Source: Ascidia mentula (Eukaryota > Chordata > Ascidiacea > Phlebobranchia > Ascidiidae). From it: a stretch of 64,000 nt of DNA. The position numbers were made by a program, and so were the translations under genes. The stretch lies in assembly GCA_947561715.1 (NCBI GenBank), contig OX387199.1, forward strand, positions 12,281,001 to 12,345,000. Direction: 5' to 3'. Positions 11,460 through 25,263 of the stretch are shown one piece after another (the first letter of the stretch is position 1; each line of letters begins with the position of its first letter). Under the pieces are notes generated by a model that ran no database searches, was not told where the DNA came from, and saw nothing but the letters and a program-made list of their open reading frames with translations.

Positions 11460-14400
11460 ACTGAGTTTGCGGTTGCACAACGTATGTAACTGTGCGCTTT
11501 CAGCACTTGTCCATTTTGCAGTATATGACTTTTCGATAAAAAATATTTTTTTTCAGTACAAGCTTTATTATACAGTGGAAAACGCTGATACTCCAGTTTT
11601 GCGTTTGCGGTTGCACAACGTATGTAACTATGCGCTTTCAGCACTTGTCCATTTTGCAGTATATGACTTTTCGATAAAAATTGTTTTTTTCTGTACAAGC
11701 TTTATTATACCGTGGAAAACGCTGATACTCCAGTACTGAGTTTGCGGTTGCACAACGTATGTAACTATGCGATTTCAGCACTTGTCCATTTTGAAGTATA
11801 TGAATTTTCGATAAAAAATATTTTTTGTCAGTACAAGCTTTATTATACAGTGGAAAACGCTGATACTCCAGTACTGAGTTTGCGGTTGCACAACGTATGT
11901 AACCATGCGATTTCAGCACTTGTCCATTTTGAAGTATACGACTTTTCGGTAAAAAATATATTTTATTCAGTACAAGCTTTATTATACGGTGGAAAACGCT
12001 GATACTCCAGTATTGCGTTTGCGGTTGCACAACGTATGTAACTATGCGCTTTCAGCACTTGTCCATTTTGCAGTATATGACTTTTCGATAAAAAATATTT
12101 TTTTTCAGTACAAGCTTTATTATACAGTGGAAAACGCTGATACTCCAGTACTGAGTTTGCGGTTGCACAACGTATGTAACTATGCGCTTTCAGCACTTGT
12201 CCATTTTGCAGTATATGACTTTTCGATAAAAAATATTTTTTTTCAGTACAAGCTTTATTATACAGTGGAAAACGCTTATACCCCAGTACTGAGTTTGCGG
12301 TTGCACAACGTATGTAACCATGCGATTTCAGCACTTGTCCATTTTGCAGTACACGACTATTCGGTAAAAAATATTTTTTTTCAGTACAAGCTTTGTTATA
12401 CAGTGGAAAACGCTGATACTCCAGTTTTGCGTTTGCGGTTGCACAACGTATGTAACTATGCGCTTTCAGCACTTGTCCATTTTGCAGTATATGACTTTTC
12501 GATAAAAAATATTTTTTTTCAGTACAAGCTTTATTATACAGTGGAAAACGCTGATACTCCAGTATTGCGTTTGCGGTTGCACAACGTATGTAACTATGCG
12601 CTTTCAGCACTTGTCCATTTTGCAGTATATGACTTTTCGATAAAAAATATTTTTTTTCAGTACAAGCTTTATTATACAGTGGACAACGCTGATACTCCAG
12701 TATTGCGTTTGCGGTTGCACAACGTATGTAACTATGCGCTTTCAGCACTTGTCCATTTTGCAGTATATGACTTTTCGATAAAAAATATTTTTTTTCAGTA
12801 CAAGCTTTGTTATACAGTGGAAAACGCTGATACTCCAGTACTGAGTTTGCGGTTGCACAACGTATGTAACTATGCGCTTTCAGCACTTGTCCATTTTGCA
12901 GTATATGACTTTTCGATAAAAAATATTTTTTTTCAGTACAAGCTTTATTATACAGTGGAAAACGCTGATACCCCAGTACTGAGTTTGCGGTTGCACAACG
13001 TATGTAACTGTGCGCTTTCAGCACTTGTCCATTTTGCAGTATATGACTTTTCGATAAAAAATATTTTTTTTCAGTACAAGCTTTATTATACAGTGGAAAA
13101 CGCTGATACTCCAGTTTTGCGTTTGCGGTTGCACAACGTATGTAACTATGCGCTTTCAGCACTTGTCCATTTTGCAGTATATGACTTTTCGATAAAAATT
13201 GTTTTTTTCTGTACAAGCTTTATTATACCGTGGAAAACGCTGATACTCCAGTACTGAGTTTGCGGTTGCACAACGTATGTAACTATGCGATTTCAGCACT
13301 TGTCCATTTTGAAGTATATGAATTTTCGATAAAAAATATTTTTTGTCAGTACAAGCTTTATTATACAGTGGAAAACGCTGATACTCCAGTACTGAGTTTG
13401 CGGTTGCACAACGTATGTAACCATGCGATTTCAGCACTTGTCCATTTTGAAGTATACGACTTTTCGGTAAAAAATATATTTTATTCAGTACAAGCTTTAT
13501 TATACGGTGGAAAACGCTGATACTCCAGTATTGCGTTTGCGGTTGCACAACGTATGTAACTATGCGCTTTCAGCACTTGTCCATTTTGCAGTATATGACT
13601 TTTCGATAAAAAATATTTTTTTTCAGTACAAGCTTTATTATACAGTGGAAAACGCTGATACTCCAGTACTGAGTTTGCGGTTGCACAACGTATGTAACTA
13701 TGCGCTTTCAGCACTTGTCCATTTTGCAGTATATGACTTTTCGATAAAAAATATTTTTTTTCAGTACAAGCTTTATTATACAGTGGAAAACGCTTATACC
13801 CCAGTACTGAGTTTGCGGTTGCACAACGTATGTAACCATGCGATTTCAGCACTTGTCCATTTTGCAGTACACGACTATTCGGTAAAAAATATTTTTTTTC
13901 AGTACAAGCTTTGTTATACAGTGGAAAACGCTGATACTCCAGTTTTGCGTTTGCGGTTGCACAACGTATGTAACTATGCGCTTTCAGCACTTGTCCATTT
14001 TGCAGTATATGACTTTTCGATAAAAAATATTTTTTTTCAGTACAAGCTTTATTATACAGTGGAAAACGCTGAAACTCCAGTATTGCGTTTGCGGTTGCAC
14101 AACGTATGTAACTATGCGCTTTCAGCACTTGTCCATTTTGCAGTATATGACTTTTCGATAAAAAATATTTTTTTTCAGTACAAGCTTTATTATACAGTGG
14201 ACAACGCTGATACTCCAGTATTGCGTTTGCGGTTGCACAACGTATAGAACTATGCGCTTTCAGCACTTGTCCATTTTGCAGTATATGACTTTTCGATAAA
14301 AAATATTTTTTTTCAGTACAAGCTTTGTTATACAGTGGAAAACGCTGATACTCCAGTACTGAGTTTGCGGTTGCACAACGTATGTAACTATGCGCTTTCA

Positions 14401-14495
14401 GCACTTGTCCATTTTGCAGTATATGACTTTTCGATAAAAAATATTTTTTTTCAGTACAAGCTTTATTATACAGTGGAAAACGCTGATACCCCAGT
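11460..14495. repeat. 1518-bp tandem duplication (11 monomers, two copies)
   Basis: Units 11460-12977 and 12978-14495, offset exactly 1518 = 11 x 138. Each unit contains one 137-bp monomer (ATTGTTTTTTTCTG tract near 11680 and 13198) and one 139-bp monomer (TATATTTTATTC near 11959 and 13477), which cancel in length. Shared private changes include ACCGTGG, TTTTTTGTCAG, ACGGTGG and GCTTATACC. The second copy has its own changes (GCTGAAACT near 14072 and GTATAGAAC near 14244). Confidence 0.93.
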
Positions 14496-17400
14496 ACTGA
14501 GTTTGCGGTTGCACAACGTATGTAACTATGCGATTTCAGCACTTGTCCATTTTGCAGTATATGAATTTTCGATAAAAAATATTTTTTTTCAGTACAAGCT
14601 TTATTATACAGTGGAAAACGCTGATACTCCAGTTTTGCGTTTGCGGTTGCACAACGTATGTAACTATGCGCTTTCAGCACTTGTCCATTTTGCAGTATAT
14701 GACTTTTCGATAAAAAATATTTTTTTTCAGTACAAGCTTTATTATACAGTGGAAAACGCTGATACTCCAGTATTGCGTTTGCGGTTGCACAACGTATGTA
14801 ACTATGCGCTTTCAGCACTTGTCCATTTTGCAGTATATGACTTTTCGATAAAAAATATATTTTTTTCAGTACAAGCTTTATTATACAGTGGACAACGCTG
14901 ATACTCCAGTATTGCGTTTGCGGTTGCACAACGTATGTAACTATGCGCTTTCAGCACTTGTCCATTTTGCAGTATATGACTTTTCGATAAAAAATATTTT
15001 TTTTCAGTACAAGCTTTGTTATACAGTGGAAAACGCTGATACTCCAGTACTGAGTTTGTGGTTGCACAACGTATGTAACTATGCGCTTTCAGCACTTGTC
15101 CATTTTGCAGTATATGACTTTTCGATAAAAAATATTTTTTTTCAGTACAAGCTTTATTATACAGTGGAAAACGCTGATACCCCAGTACTGAGTTTGCGGT
15201 TGCACAACGTATGTAACCATGCGATTTCAGCACTTGTCCATTTTGCAGTATACGACTATTCGGTAAAAAATATTTTTTTTCAGTACAAGCTTTGTTATAC
15301 AGTGGAAAACGCTGATACTCCAGTACTGAGTTTGCGGTTGCACAACGTATGTAACTATGCGATTTCAGCACTTGTCCATTTTGCAGTATATGAATTTTCG
15401 ATAAAAAATATTTTTTTTCAGTACAAGCTTTATTATACAGTGGAAAACGCTGATACTCCAGTATTGCGTTTGCGGTTGCACAACGTATGTAACTATGCGA
15501 TTTCAGCACTTGTCCATTTTGCAGTATACGACTTTTCGATAAAAAACTTTTTTTTTCAGTACAAGCTTTATTATACATTGGAAAACGCTGATACTCCAGT
15601 TTTGCGTTTGCGGTTGCACAACGTATGTAACTATGCGCTTTCAGCACTTGTCCATTTTGCAGTATATGACTTTTCGATAAAAAATATTTTTTTTCAGTAC
15701 AAGCTTTATTATACAGTGGAAAACGCTGATACCCCAGTACTGAATTTGCGGTTGCACAACGTATGTAACCATGCGATTTCAGCACTTGTCCATTTTGCAG
15801 TATATGACTTTTCGATAAAAATTTTTTTTTTCAGTACAAGCTTTATTATACAGTGGAAAACGCTGATACTCCAGTACTGAGTTTGCGGTTGCACAACGTA
15901 TGTAACCATGCGATTTCAGCACTTGTCCATTTTGCAGTATATGACTTTTCGATAAAAAATATTTTTTTTCAGTACAAGCTTTATTATACAGTGGAAAACG
16001 CTGATACTCCAGTACTGAGTTTGCGGTTGCACAACGTATGTAACCATGCGATTTCAGCACTTGTACATTTTGCAGTATACGACTATTCGGTAAAAAATAT
16101 TTTTTTTCAGTACAAGCTTTATTATACAGTGGAAAACGCTGATACTCCAGTTTTGCGTTTGCGGTTGCACAACGTATGTAACTATGCGCTTTCAGCACTT
16201 GTCCATTTTGCAGTATATGACTTTTCGATAAAAAATATTTTTTTTCAGTACAAGCTTTATTATACAGTGGAAAACGCTGATACTCCAGTACTGAGTTTGC
16301 GGTTGCACAACGTATGTAACCATGCGATTTCAGCACTTGTCCATTTTTCAGTATATGACTTTTCGATAAAAAATATTTTTTTTCAGTACAAGCTTTATTA
16401 TACAGTGGAAAACGCTGATACTCCAGTAATGAGTTTACGGTTGCACAACGTATGTAACTATCCGATTTCAGCACTTGTCCATCTTGCAGTATATGACTTT
16501 TCGATAAAAAATATTTTTTTTCATTACAAGCTTTATTATACAGTGGAAAACGTTGGTACTCCAGTATTACTTTTGCGGTTGCACAACGTATTTAACTATG
16601 CGATTTCAGTACTTGTCCATTTTGCAGTATATGACTTTTCGATAAAAAATATTTTTTTTCAGTACAAGCTTTATTATACAGTGGAAAACGCTGATACTCC
16701 AGTATTGCGTTTGCGGTTGCACAACGTATGTAACTATGCGATTTCAGCACTTGTCCATTTTGCAGTATATGACTTTTCGATAAAAAATATTTTTTTTCAG
16801 TACAAGCTTTATTATACAGTGGAAAACGCTGATACTCCAGTATTGCGTTTGCGGTTGCACAACGTATGTAACTATGCGCTTTCAGCACTTGTCCATTTTG
16901 CAGTATATGACTTTTCGATAAAAAATATTTTTTTTCAGTACAAGCTTTATTATACAGTGGACAACGCTGATACTCCAGTATTGCGTTTGCGGTTGCACAA
17001 CGTATGTAACTATGCGCTTTCAGCACTTGTCCATTTTGCAGTATATGACTTTTCGATAAAAAATATTTTTTTTCAGTACAAGCTTTATTATACAGTGGAA
17101 AACGCTGATACTCCAGTACTGAGTTTGCGGTTGCACAACGTATGTAACTATGCGCTTTCAGCACTTGTCCATTTTGCAGTATATGACTTTTCGATAAAAA
17201 ATATTTTTTTTCAGTACAAGCTTTATTATACAGTGGAAAACGCTGATACCCCAGTACTGAGTTTGCGGTTGCACAACGTATGTAACCATGCGATTTCAGC
17301 ACTTGTCCATTTTGCAGTATACGACTATTCGGTAAAAAATATTTTTTTTCAGTACAAGCTTTGTTATACAGTGGAAAACGCTGATACTCCAGTATTGCGT

Positions 17401-19327
17401 TTGCGGTTGCACAACGTATGTAACTATGCGATTTCAGCACTTGTCCATTTTGCAGTATATGACTTTTCGATAAAAAATATTTTTTTTCAGTACAAGCTTT
17501 ATTATACAGTGGAAAACGCTGATACTCCAGTACTGAGTTTGCGGTTGCACAACGTATGTAACTATGCGATTTCAGCACTTGTCCATTTTGCAGTATACGA
17601 CTTTTCGGTAAAAAATATTTTATTTCAGTACAAGCTTTATTATACAGTGGAAAACGCTGGTACTCCAGCATTGCTTTTGCGGTTGCACAACGTATGTAAC
17701 TATGCGATTTCAGCACTTGTCCATTTTGCAGTATATGACTTTTCGACAAAAAATAGTTTTTTTTCTGTACAAGCTTTATTATACAGTGGAAAAGGCTGAT
17801 ACTCCAGTATTGCGTTTGCGGTTGCACAATGTATGTAACTATGCGATTTCAGCACTTGTCCATTTTGCAGTATATGACTTTTCGATAAAAAATATTTTTT
17901 TTCAGTACAAGCTTTATTATACAGTGGAAAACGCTGATACTCCAGTAATGAGTTTGCGGTTGCACAACGTATGTAACTATGCGATTTCAGCACTTGTCCA
18001 TCTTGCAGTATATGACTTTTCGATAAAAAATATTTTTTTTCATTACAAGCTTTATCATACAGTGGAAAACGCTGGTACTCCAGTATTGCTTTTGCGGTTG
18101 CACAACGTATGTAACTATGCGATTTCAGCACTTGTCCATTTAGCAGTATATGACTTTTCGATAAAAAATATTTTTTTTCAGTACAAGCTTTATTATACAG
18201 TGGAAAACGCTGATACTCCAGTATTGCGTTTGCGGTTGCACAACGTATGTAACTATGCGATTTCAGCACTTGTCCATTTTGCAGTATATGACTTTTCGAT
18301 AAAAAATATTTTTTTTCAGTACAAGCTTTATTATACAGTGGAAAACGCTGATACTCCAGTATTGCGTTTGCGGTTGCACAACGTATGTAACTATGCGCTT
18401 TCAGCACTTGTCCATTTTGCAGTATATGACTTTTCGATAAAAAATATGTTTTTTTCAGTACAAGCTTTATTATACAGTGGAAAACGCTGATACTCCAGTA
18501 TTGCGTTTGCGGTTGCACAACGTATGTAACTATGCGCTTTCAGCACTTGTCCATTTTGCAGTATATGACTTTTCGATAAAAAATATTTTTTTTCAGTACA
18601 AGCTTTATTATACAGTGGAAAACGCTGATACTCCAGTACTGAGTTTGCGGTTGCACAACGTATGTAACCATGCGATTTCAGCACTTGTCCATTTTGCAGT
18701 ATATGACTTTTCGATAAAAAATATTTTTTTTCAGTACAAGCTTTATTATACATTGGAAAACGCTGATACTCCAGTACTGAGTTTGCGGTTGCACAACGTA
18801 TGTAACCATGCGATTTCAGCACTTGTCCATTTTGCAGTATACGACTTTTCGATAAAAAATATTTTTTTTCAGTACAAGCTTTATTATACAGTGGAAAACG
18901 CTGATACTCCAGTACTGAGTTTGCGGTTGCACAACGTATGTAACTGTGCGCTTTCAGCACTTGTCCATTTTGCAGTATATGACTTTTCGATAAAAAATAT
19001 TTTTTTTCAGTACAAGCTTTATTATACCGTGGAAAACGCTGATACTCCAGTACTGAGTTTGCGGTTGCACAACGTATGTAACTATGCGATTTCAGCACTT
19101 GTCCATTTTGCAGTATATGAATTTTCGATAAAAAATATTTTTTGTCAGTACAAGCTTTATTATACAGTGGAAAACGCTGATACTCCAGTATTGAGTTTGC
19201 GGTTGCACAACGTATGTAACTATGCGCTTTCAGCACTTGTCCATTTTGCAGTATATGACTTTTCGATAAAAAATATTTTTTTTAAGTACAAGCTTTATTA
19301 TACATCGGAAAACGCTGATACTCCAGT

Positions 19328-20293
19328 ACTGAGTTTGCGGTTGCACAACGTATGTAACTATGCGCTTTCAGCACTTGTCCATTTTGCAGTATATGACTTT
19401 TCGATAAAAAATATTTTTTTTCAGTACAAGCTTTATTATACAGTGGAAAACGCTGATACCCCAGTACTGAGTTTGCGGTTGCACAACGTATGTAACCATG
19501 CGATTTCAGCACTTGTCCATTTTGCAGTACACGACTATTCGGTAAAAAATATTTTTTTTCAGTACAAGCTTTGTTATACAGTGGAAAACGCTGATACTCC
19601 AGTTTTGCGTTTGCGGTTGCACAACGTATGTAACTATGCGCTTTCAGCACTTGTCCATTTTGCAGTATATGACTTTTCGATAAAAAATATTTTTTTTCAG
19701 TACAAACTTTATTATACAGTGGAAAACGCTGATACTCCAGTACTGAGTTTGCGGTTGCACAACGTATGTAACCATGCGATTTCAGCACTTGTCCATTTTT
19801 CAGTATATGACTTTTCGATAAAAAATATTTTTTTTCAGTACAAGCTTTATTATACAGTGGAAAACGCTGATACTCCAGTAATGAGTTTGCGGTTGCACAA
19901 CGTATGTAATTATGCGATTTCAGCACTTGTCCATCTTGCAGTATATGACTTTTCGATAAAAAATATTTTTTTTCATTACAAGCTTTATTATACAGTGGAA
20001 AACGCTGGTACTCCAGTATTGCTTTTGCGGTTGCACAACGTATTTAACTATGCGATTTCAGCACTTGTCCATTTTGCAGTATATGTCTTTTCGATAAAAA
20101 ATATTTTTTTTCAGTACAAGCTTTATTATACAGTGGAAAACGCTGATACTCCAGTATTGCCTTTGCGGTTGCACAACGTATGTAACTATGCGATTTCAGC
20201 ACTTGTCCATTTTGCAGTATATGACTTTTCGATAAAAAATATTTTTTTTCAGTACAAGCTTTATTATACAGTGGAAAACGCTGATACTCCAGT
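19328..20293. repeat. 7-monomer segment, copy 2 (pairs with 4971-5936)
   Basis: Same order of classes and the same private changes as 4971-5936 (GTACAAACTT near 19702, TATATGTC near 20086). It has its own change GTATGTAAT near 19909. The following monomer starts S with GTATCTAACC, unlike copy 1. Confidence 0.85.
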
Positions 20294-23200
20294 ACTGAGT
20301 TTGCGGTTGCACAACGTATCTAACCATGCGATTTCAGCACTTGTCCATTTTGCAGTATACGACTTTTCGGTAAAAAATATTTTTTTTCAGTACAAGCTTT
20401 ATTATACAGTGGAAAACGCTGATACTCCAGTACTGAGTTTGCAGTTGCACAACGTATGTAACTGTGCGCTTTCAGCACTTGTCCATTTTGCAGTATATGA
20501 CTTTTCGATAAAAAATATTTTTTTTCAGTACAAGCTTTATTATACAGTGGAAAACGCTGATACTCCAGTACTGAGTTTGCGGTTGCACAACGTATGTAAC
20601 CATGCGATTTCAGCACTTGTCCATTTTGCAGTATACGACTATTCGGTAAAAAATATTTTTTTTCAGTACAAGCTTTATTATACAGTGGAAAACGCTGATA
20701 CTCCAGTTTTGCGTTTGCGGTTGCACAACGTATGTAACTATGCGCTTTCAGCACTTGTCCATTTTGCAGTATATGACTTTTCGATAAAAAATATTTTTTT
20801 TCAGTACAAGCTTTATTATACAGTGGAAAACGCTGATACTCCAGTACTGAGTTTGCGGTTGCACAACGTATGTAACCATGCGATTTCAGCACTTGTCCAT
20901 TTTTCAGTATATGACTTTTCGATAAAAAATATTTTTTTTCAGTACAAGCTTTATTATACAGTGGAAAACGCTGATACTCCAGTAATGAGTTTGCGGTTGC
21001 ACAACGTATGTAACTATCCGATTTCAGCACTTGTCCATCTTGCAGTATATGACTTTTCGATAAAAAATATTTTTTTTCATTACAAGCTTTATTATACAGT
21101 GGAAAACGCTGGTACTCCAGTATTGCTTTTGCGGTTGCACAACGTATTTAACTATGCGATTTCAGCACTTGTCCATTTTGCAGTATATGACTTTTCGATA
21201 AAAAATATTTTTTTTCAGTACAAGCTTTATTATACAGTGGAAAACGCTGATACTCCAGTATTGCCTTTGCGGTTGCACAACGTATGTAACTATGCGATTT
21301 CAGCACTTGTCCATTTTGCAGTATATGACTTTTCGATAAAAAATATTTTTTTTCAGTACAAGCTTTATTATACAGTGGAAAACGCTGATACTCCAGTAAT
21401 GAGTTTGCGGTTGCACAACGTATGTAACTATGCGATTTCAGCACTTGTCCATTTTGCAGTATATGACTTTTCGATAAAAAATATTTTTTTTCAGTACAAG
21501 CTTTATTATACAGTGGAAAACGCTGATACTCCAGTTTTGCGTTTGCGGTTGCACAACGTATGTAACTATGCGCTTTCAGCACTTGTCCATTTTGCAGTAT
21601 ATGACTTTTCGATAAAAAATATTTTTTTTCAGTACAAGCTTTATTATACAGTGGAAAACGCTGATACTCCAGTAATGAGTTTGCGGTTGCACAACGTATG
21701 TGACTATCCGATTTCAGCACTTGTCCATCTTGCAGTATATGACTTTTCGATAAAAAATATTTTTTTTCATTACAAGCTTTATTATACAGTGGAAAACGCT
21801 GATACTCCAGTATTGCGTTTGCGGTTGCACAACGTATCTAACTATGCGCTTTCAGCACTTGTCCATTTTGCAGTATATGACTTTTCGATAAAAAATATTT
21901 TTTTTCAGTACAAGCTTTATTATACAGTGGAAAACGCTGATATTCCAGTACTGAGTTTGCGGTTGCACAACGTATGTAACTATGCGCTTTCAGCACTTGT
22001 CCATTTTGCAGTATATGACTTTTCGATAAAAAATATTTTTTTTCAGTACAAGCTTTATTATACAGTGGAAAACGCTGATACCCCAGTACTGAGTTTGCGG
22101 TTGCACAACGTATGTAACCATGCGATTTCAGCACTTGTCCATTTTGCAGTATACGACTATTCGGTAAAAAATATTTTTTTTCAGTACAAGCTTTGTTATA
22201 CAGTGGAAAACGCTGATACTCCAGTTTTGCGTTTGCGGTTGCACAACGTATGTAACTATGCGCTTTCAGCACTTGTCCATTTTGCAGTATATGACTTTTC
22301 GATAAAAAATATTTTTTTTCAGTACAAGCTTTATTATACAGTGGAAAACGCTGATACTCCAGTACTGAGTTTGCGGTTGCACAACGTATGTAACTATGCG
22401 ATTTCAGCACTTGTCCATTTTGCAGTATACGACTTTTCGGTAAAAAATATTTTATTTCAGTACAAGCTTTATTATACAGTGGAAAACGCTGGTACTCCAG
22501 CATTGCTTTTGCGGTTGCACAACGTATGTAACTATGCGATTTCAGCACTTGTCCATTTTGCAGTATATGACTTTTCGACAAAAAATAGTTTTTTTTCTGT
22601 ACAAGCTTTATTATACAGTGGAAAAGGCTGATACTCCAGTATTGCGTTTGCGGTTGCACAATGTATGTAACTATGCGATTTCAGCACTTGTCCATTTTGC
22701 AGTATATGACTTTTCGATAAAAAATGTTTTTTTTCAGTACAAGCTTTATTATACAGTGGAAAACGCTGATACTCCAGTACTGAGTTTGCGGTTGCACAAC
22801 GTATGTAACCATGCGATTTCAGCACTTGTCCATTTTGCAGTATACGACTATTCGGTAAAAAATATGTTTTTTTCAGTACAAGCTTTATTATACAGTGGAA
22901 AACGCTGATACTCCAGTTTTGCGTTTGCGGTTGCACAACGTATGTAACTATGCGCTTTCAGCACTTGTCCATTTTGCAGTATATGACTTTTCGATAAAAA
23001 ATATTTTTTTTCAGTACAAGCTTTATTATACAGTGGAAAACGCTGATACTCCAGTACTGAGTTTGCGGTTGCACAACGTATGTAACCATGCGATTTCAGC
23101 ACTTGTCCATTTTTCAGTATATGACTTTTCGATAAAAAATATTTTTTTTCAGTACAAGCTTTATTATACAGTGGAAAACGCTGATACTCCAGTAATGAGT

Positions 23201-24573
23201 TTGCGGTTGCACAACGTATGTAACTATCCGATTTCAGCACTTGTCCATCTTGCAGTATATGACTTTTCGATAAAAAATATTTTTTTTCATTACAAGCTTT
23301 ATTATACAGTGGAAAACGCTGGTACTCCAGTATTGCTTTTGCGGTTGCACAACGTATTTAACTATGCGATTTCAGCACTTGTCCATTTTGCAGTATATGA
23401 CTTTTCGATAAAAAATATTTTTTTTCAGTACAAGCTTTATTATACAGTGGAAAACGCTGATACTCCAGTATTGCGTTTGCGGTTGCACAACGTATGTAAC
23501 TATGCGATTTCAGCACTTGTCCATTTTGCAGTATATGACTTTTCGAAAAAAAATATTTTTTTTCAGTACAAGCTTTATTATACAGTGGAAAACGCTGATA
23601 CTCCAGTTTTGCGTTTGCGGTTGCACAACGTATGTAACTATGCGCTTTCAGCACTTGTCCATTTTGCAGTATATGACTTTTCGATAAAAAATATTTTTTT
23701 TCAGTACAAGCTTTATTATACAGTGGAAAACGCTGATACTCCAGTACTGAGTTTGCGGTTGCACAACGTATGTAACCATGCGATTTCAGCACTTGTCCAT
23801 TTTTCAGTATAAGACTTTTCGATAAAAAATATTTTTTTTCAGTACAAGCTTTATTATACAGTGGAAAACGCTGATACTCCAGTAATGAGTTTGCGGTTGC
23901 ACAACGTATGTAACTATCCGATTTCAGCACTTGTCCATTTTGCAGTATATGACTTTTCGATAAAAAATATTTTTTTTCAGTACAAGCTTTATTATACAGT
24001 GGAAAACGCTGATACTCCAGTACTGAGTTTGCGGTTGCACAACGTATGTAACTATGCGATTTCAGCACTTGTCCATTTTGCAGTATACGACTTTTCGGTA
24101 AAAAATATTTTATTTCAGTACAAGCTTTATTATACAGTGGAAAACGCTGGTACTCCAGCATTGCTTTTGCGGTTGCACAACGTATGTAACTATGCGATTT
24201 CAGCACTTGTCCATTTTGCAGTATATGACTTTTCGATAAAAAATATTTTTTTTCAGTACAAGCTTTATTATACAGTGGAAAACGCTGATACTCCAGTATT
24301 GCATTTGCGGTTGCACAACGTATGTAACTATGCGCTTTCAGCACTTGTCCATTTTGCAGTATATGACTTTTCGATAAAAAATATTTTTTTTCAGTACAAG
24401 CTTTATTATACAGTGGACAACGCTGATACTCCAGTATTGCGTTTGCGGTTGCACAACGTATCTAACTATGCGCTTTCAGCACTTGTCCATTTTGCAGTAT
24501 ATGACTTTTCGATAAAAAATATTTTTTTTCAGTACAAACTTTATTATACAGTGGAAAACGCTGATACTCCAGT

Positions 24574-25125
24574 ACTGAGTTTGCGGTTGCACAACGTATG
24601 TAACCATGCGATTTCAGCACTTGTCCATTTTTCAGTATATGACTTTTCGATAAAAAATATTTTTTTTCAGTACAAGCTTTATTATACAGTGGAAAACGCT
24701 GATACTCCAGTAATGAGTTTGCGGTTGCACAACGTATGTAACTATGCGATTTCAGCACTTGTCCATCTTGCAGTATATGACTTTTCGATAAAAAATATTT
24801 TTTTTCATTACAAGCTTTATTATACAGTGGAAAACGCTGGTACTCCAGTATTGCTTTTGCGGTTGCACAACGTATTTAACTATGCGATTTCAGCACTTGT
24901 CCATTTTGCAGTATATGTCTTTTCGATAAAAAATATTTTTTTTCAGTACAAGCTTTATTATACAGTGGAAAACGCTGATACTCCAGTATTGCCTTTGCGG
25001 TTGCACAACGTATGTAACTATGCGATTTCAGCACTTGTCCATTTTGCAGTATATGACTTTTCGATAAAAAATATTTTTTTTCAGTACAAGCTTTATTATA
25101 CAGTGGAAAACGCTGATACTCCAGT
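24574..25125. repeat. 4-monomer segment, copy 3 of the 4971-5936 module
   Basis: Four monomers (S with T at 59, M with C at 56, L with TATATGTC, P) aligned to 5385-5936 at offset 19189. The monomer just before carries the same GTACAAACTT change in its right half but an R start with GTATCTAAC in its left half, so the copied tract begins inside that monomer. Confidence 0.8.
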
Positions 25126-25263
25126 ACTGAGTTTGCGGTTGCACAACGTATGTAACCATGCGATTTCAGCACTTGTCCATTTTGCAGTATACGACTTTTC
25201 GGTAAAAAATATTTTTTTTCAGTACAAGCTTTATTATACAGTGGAAAACGCTGATACTCCAGT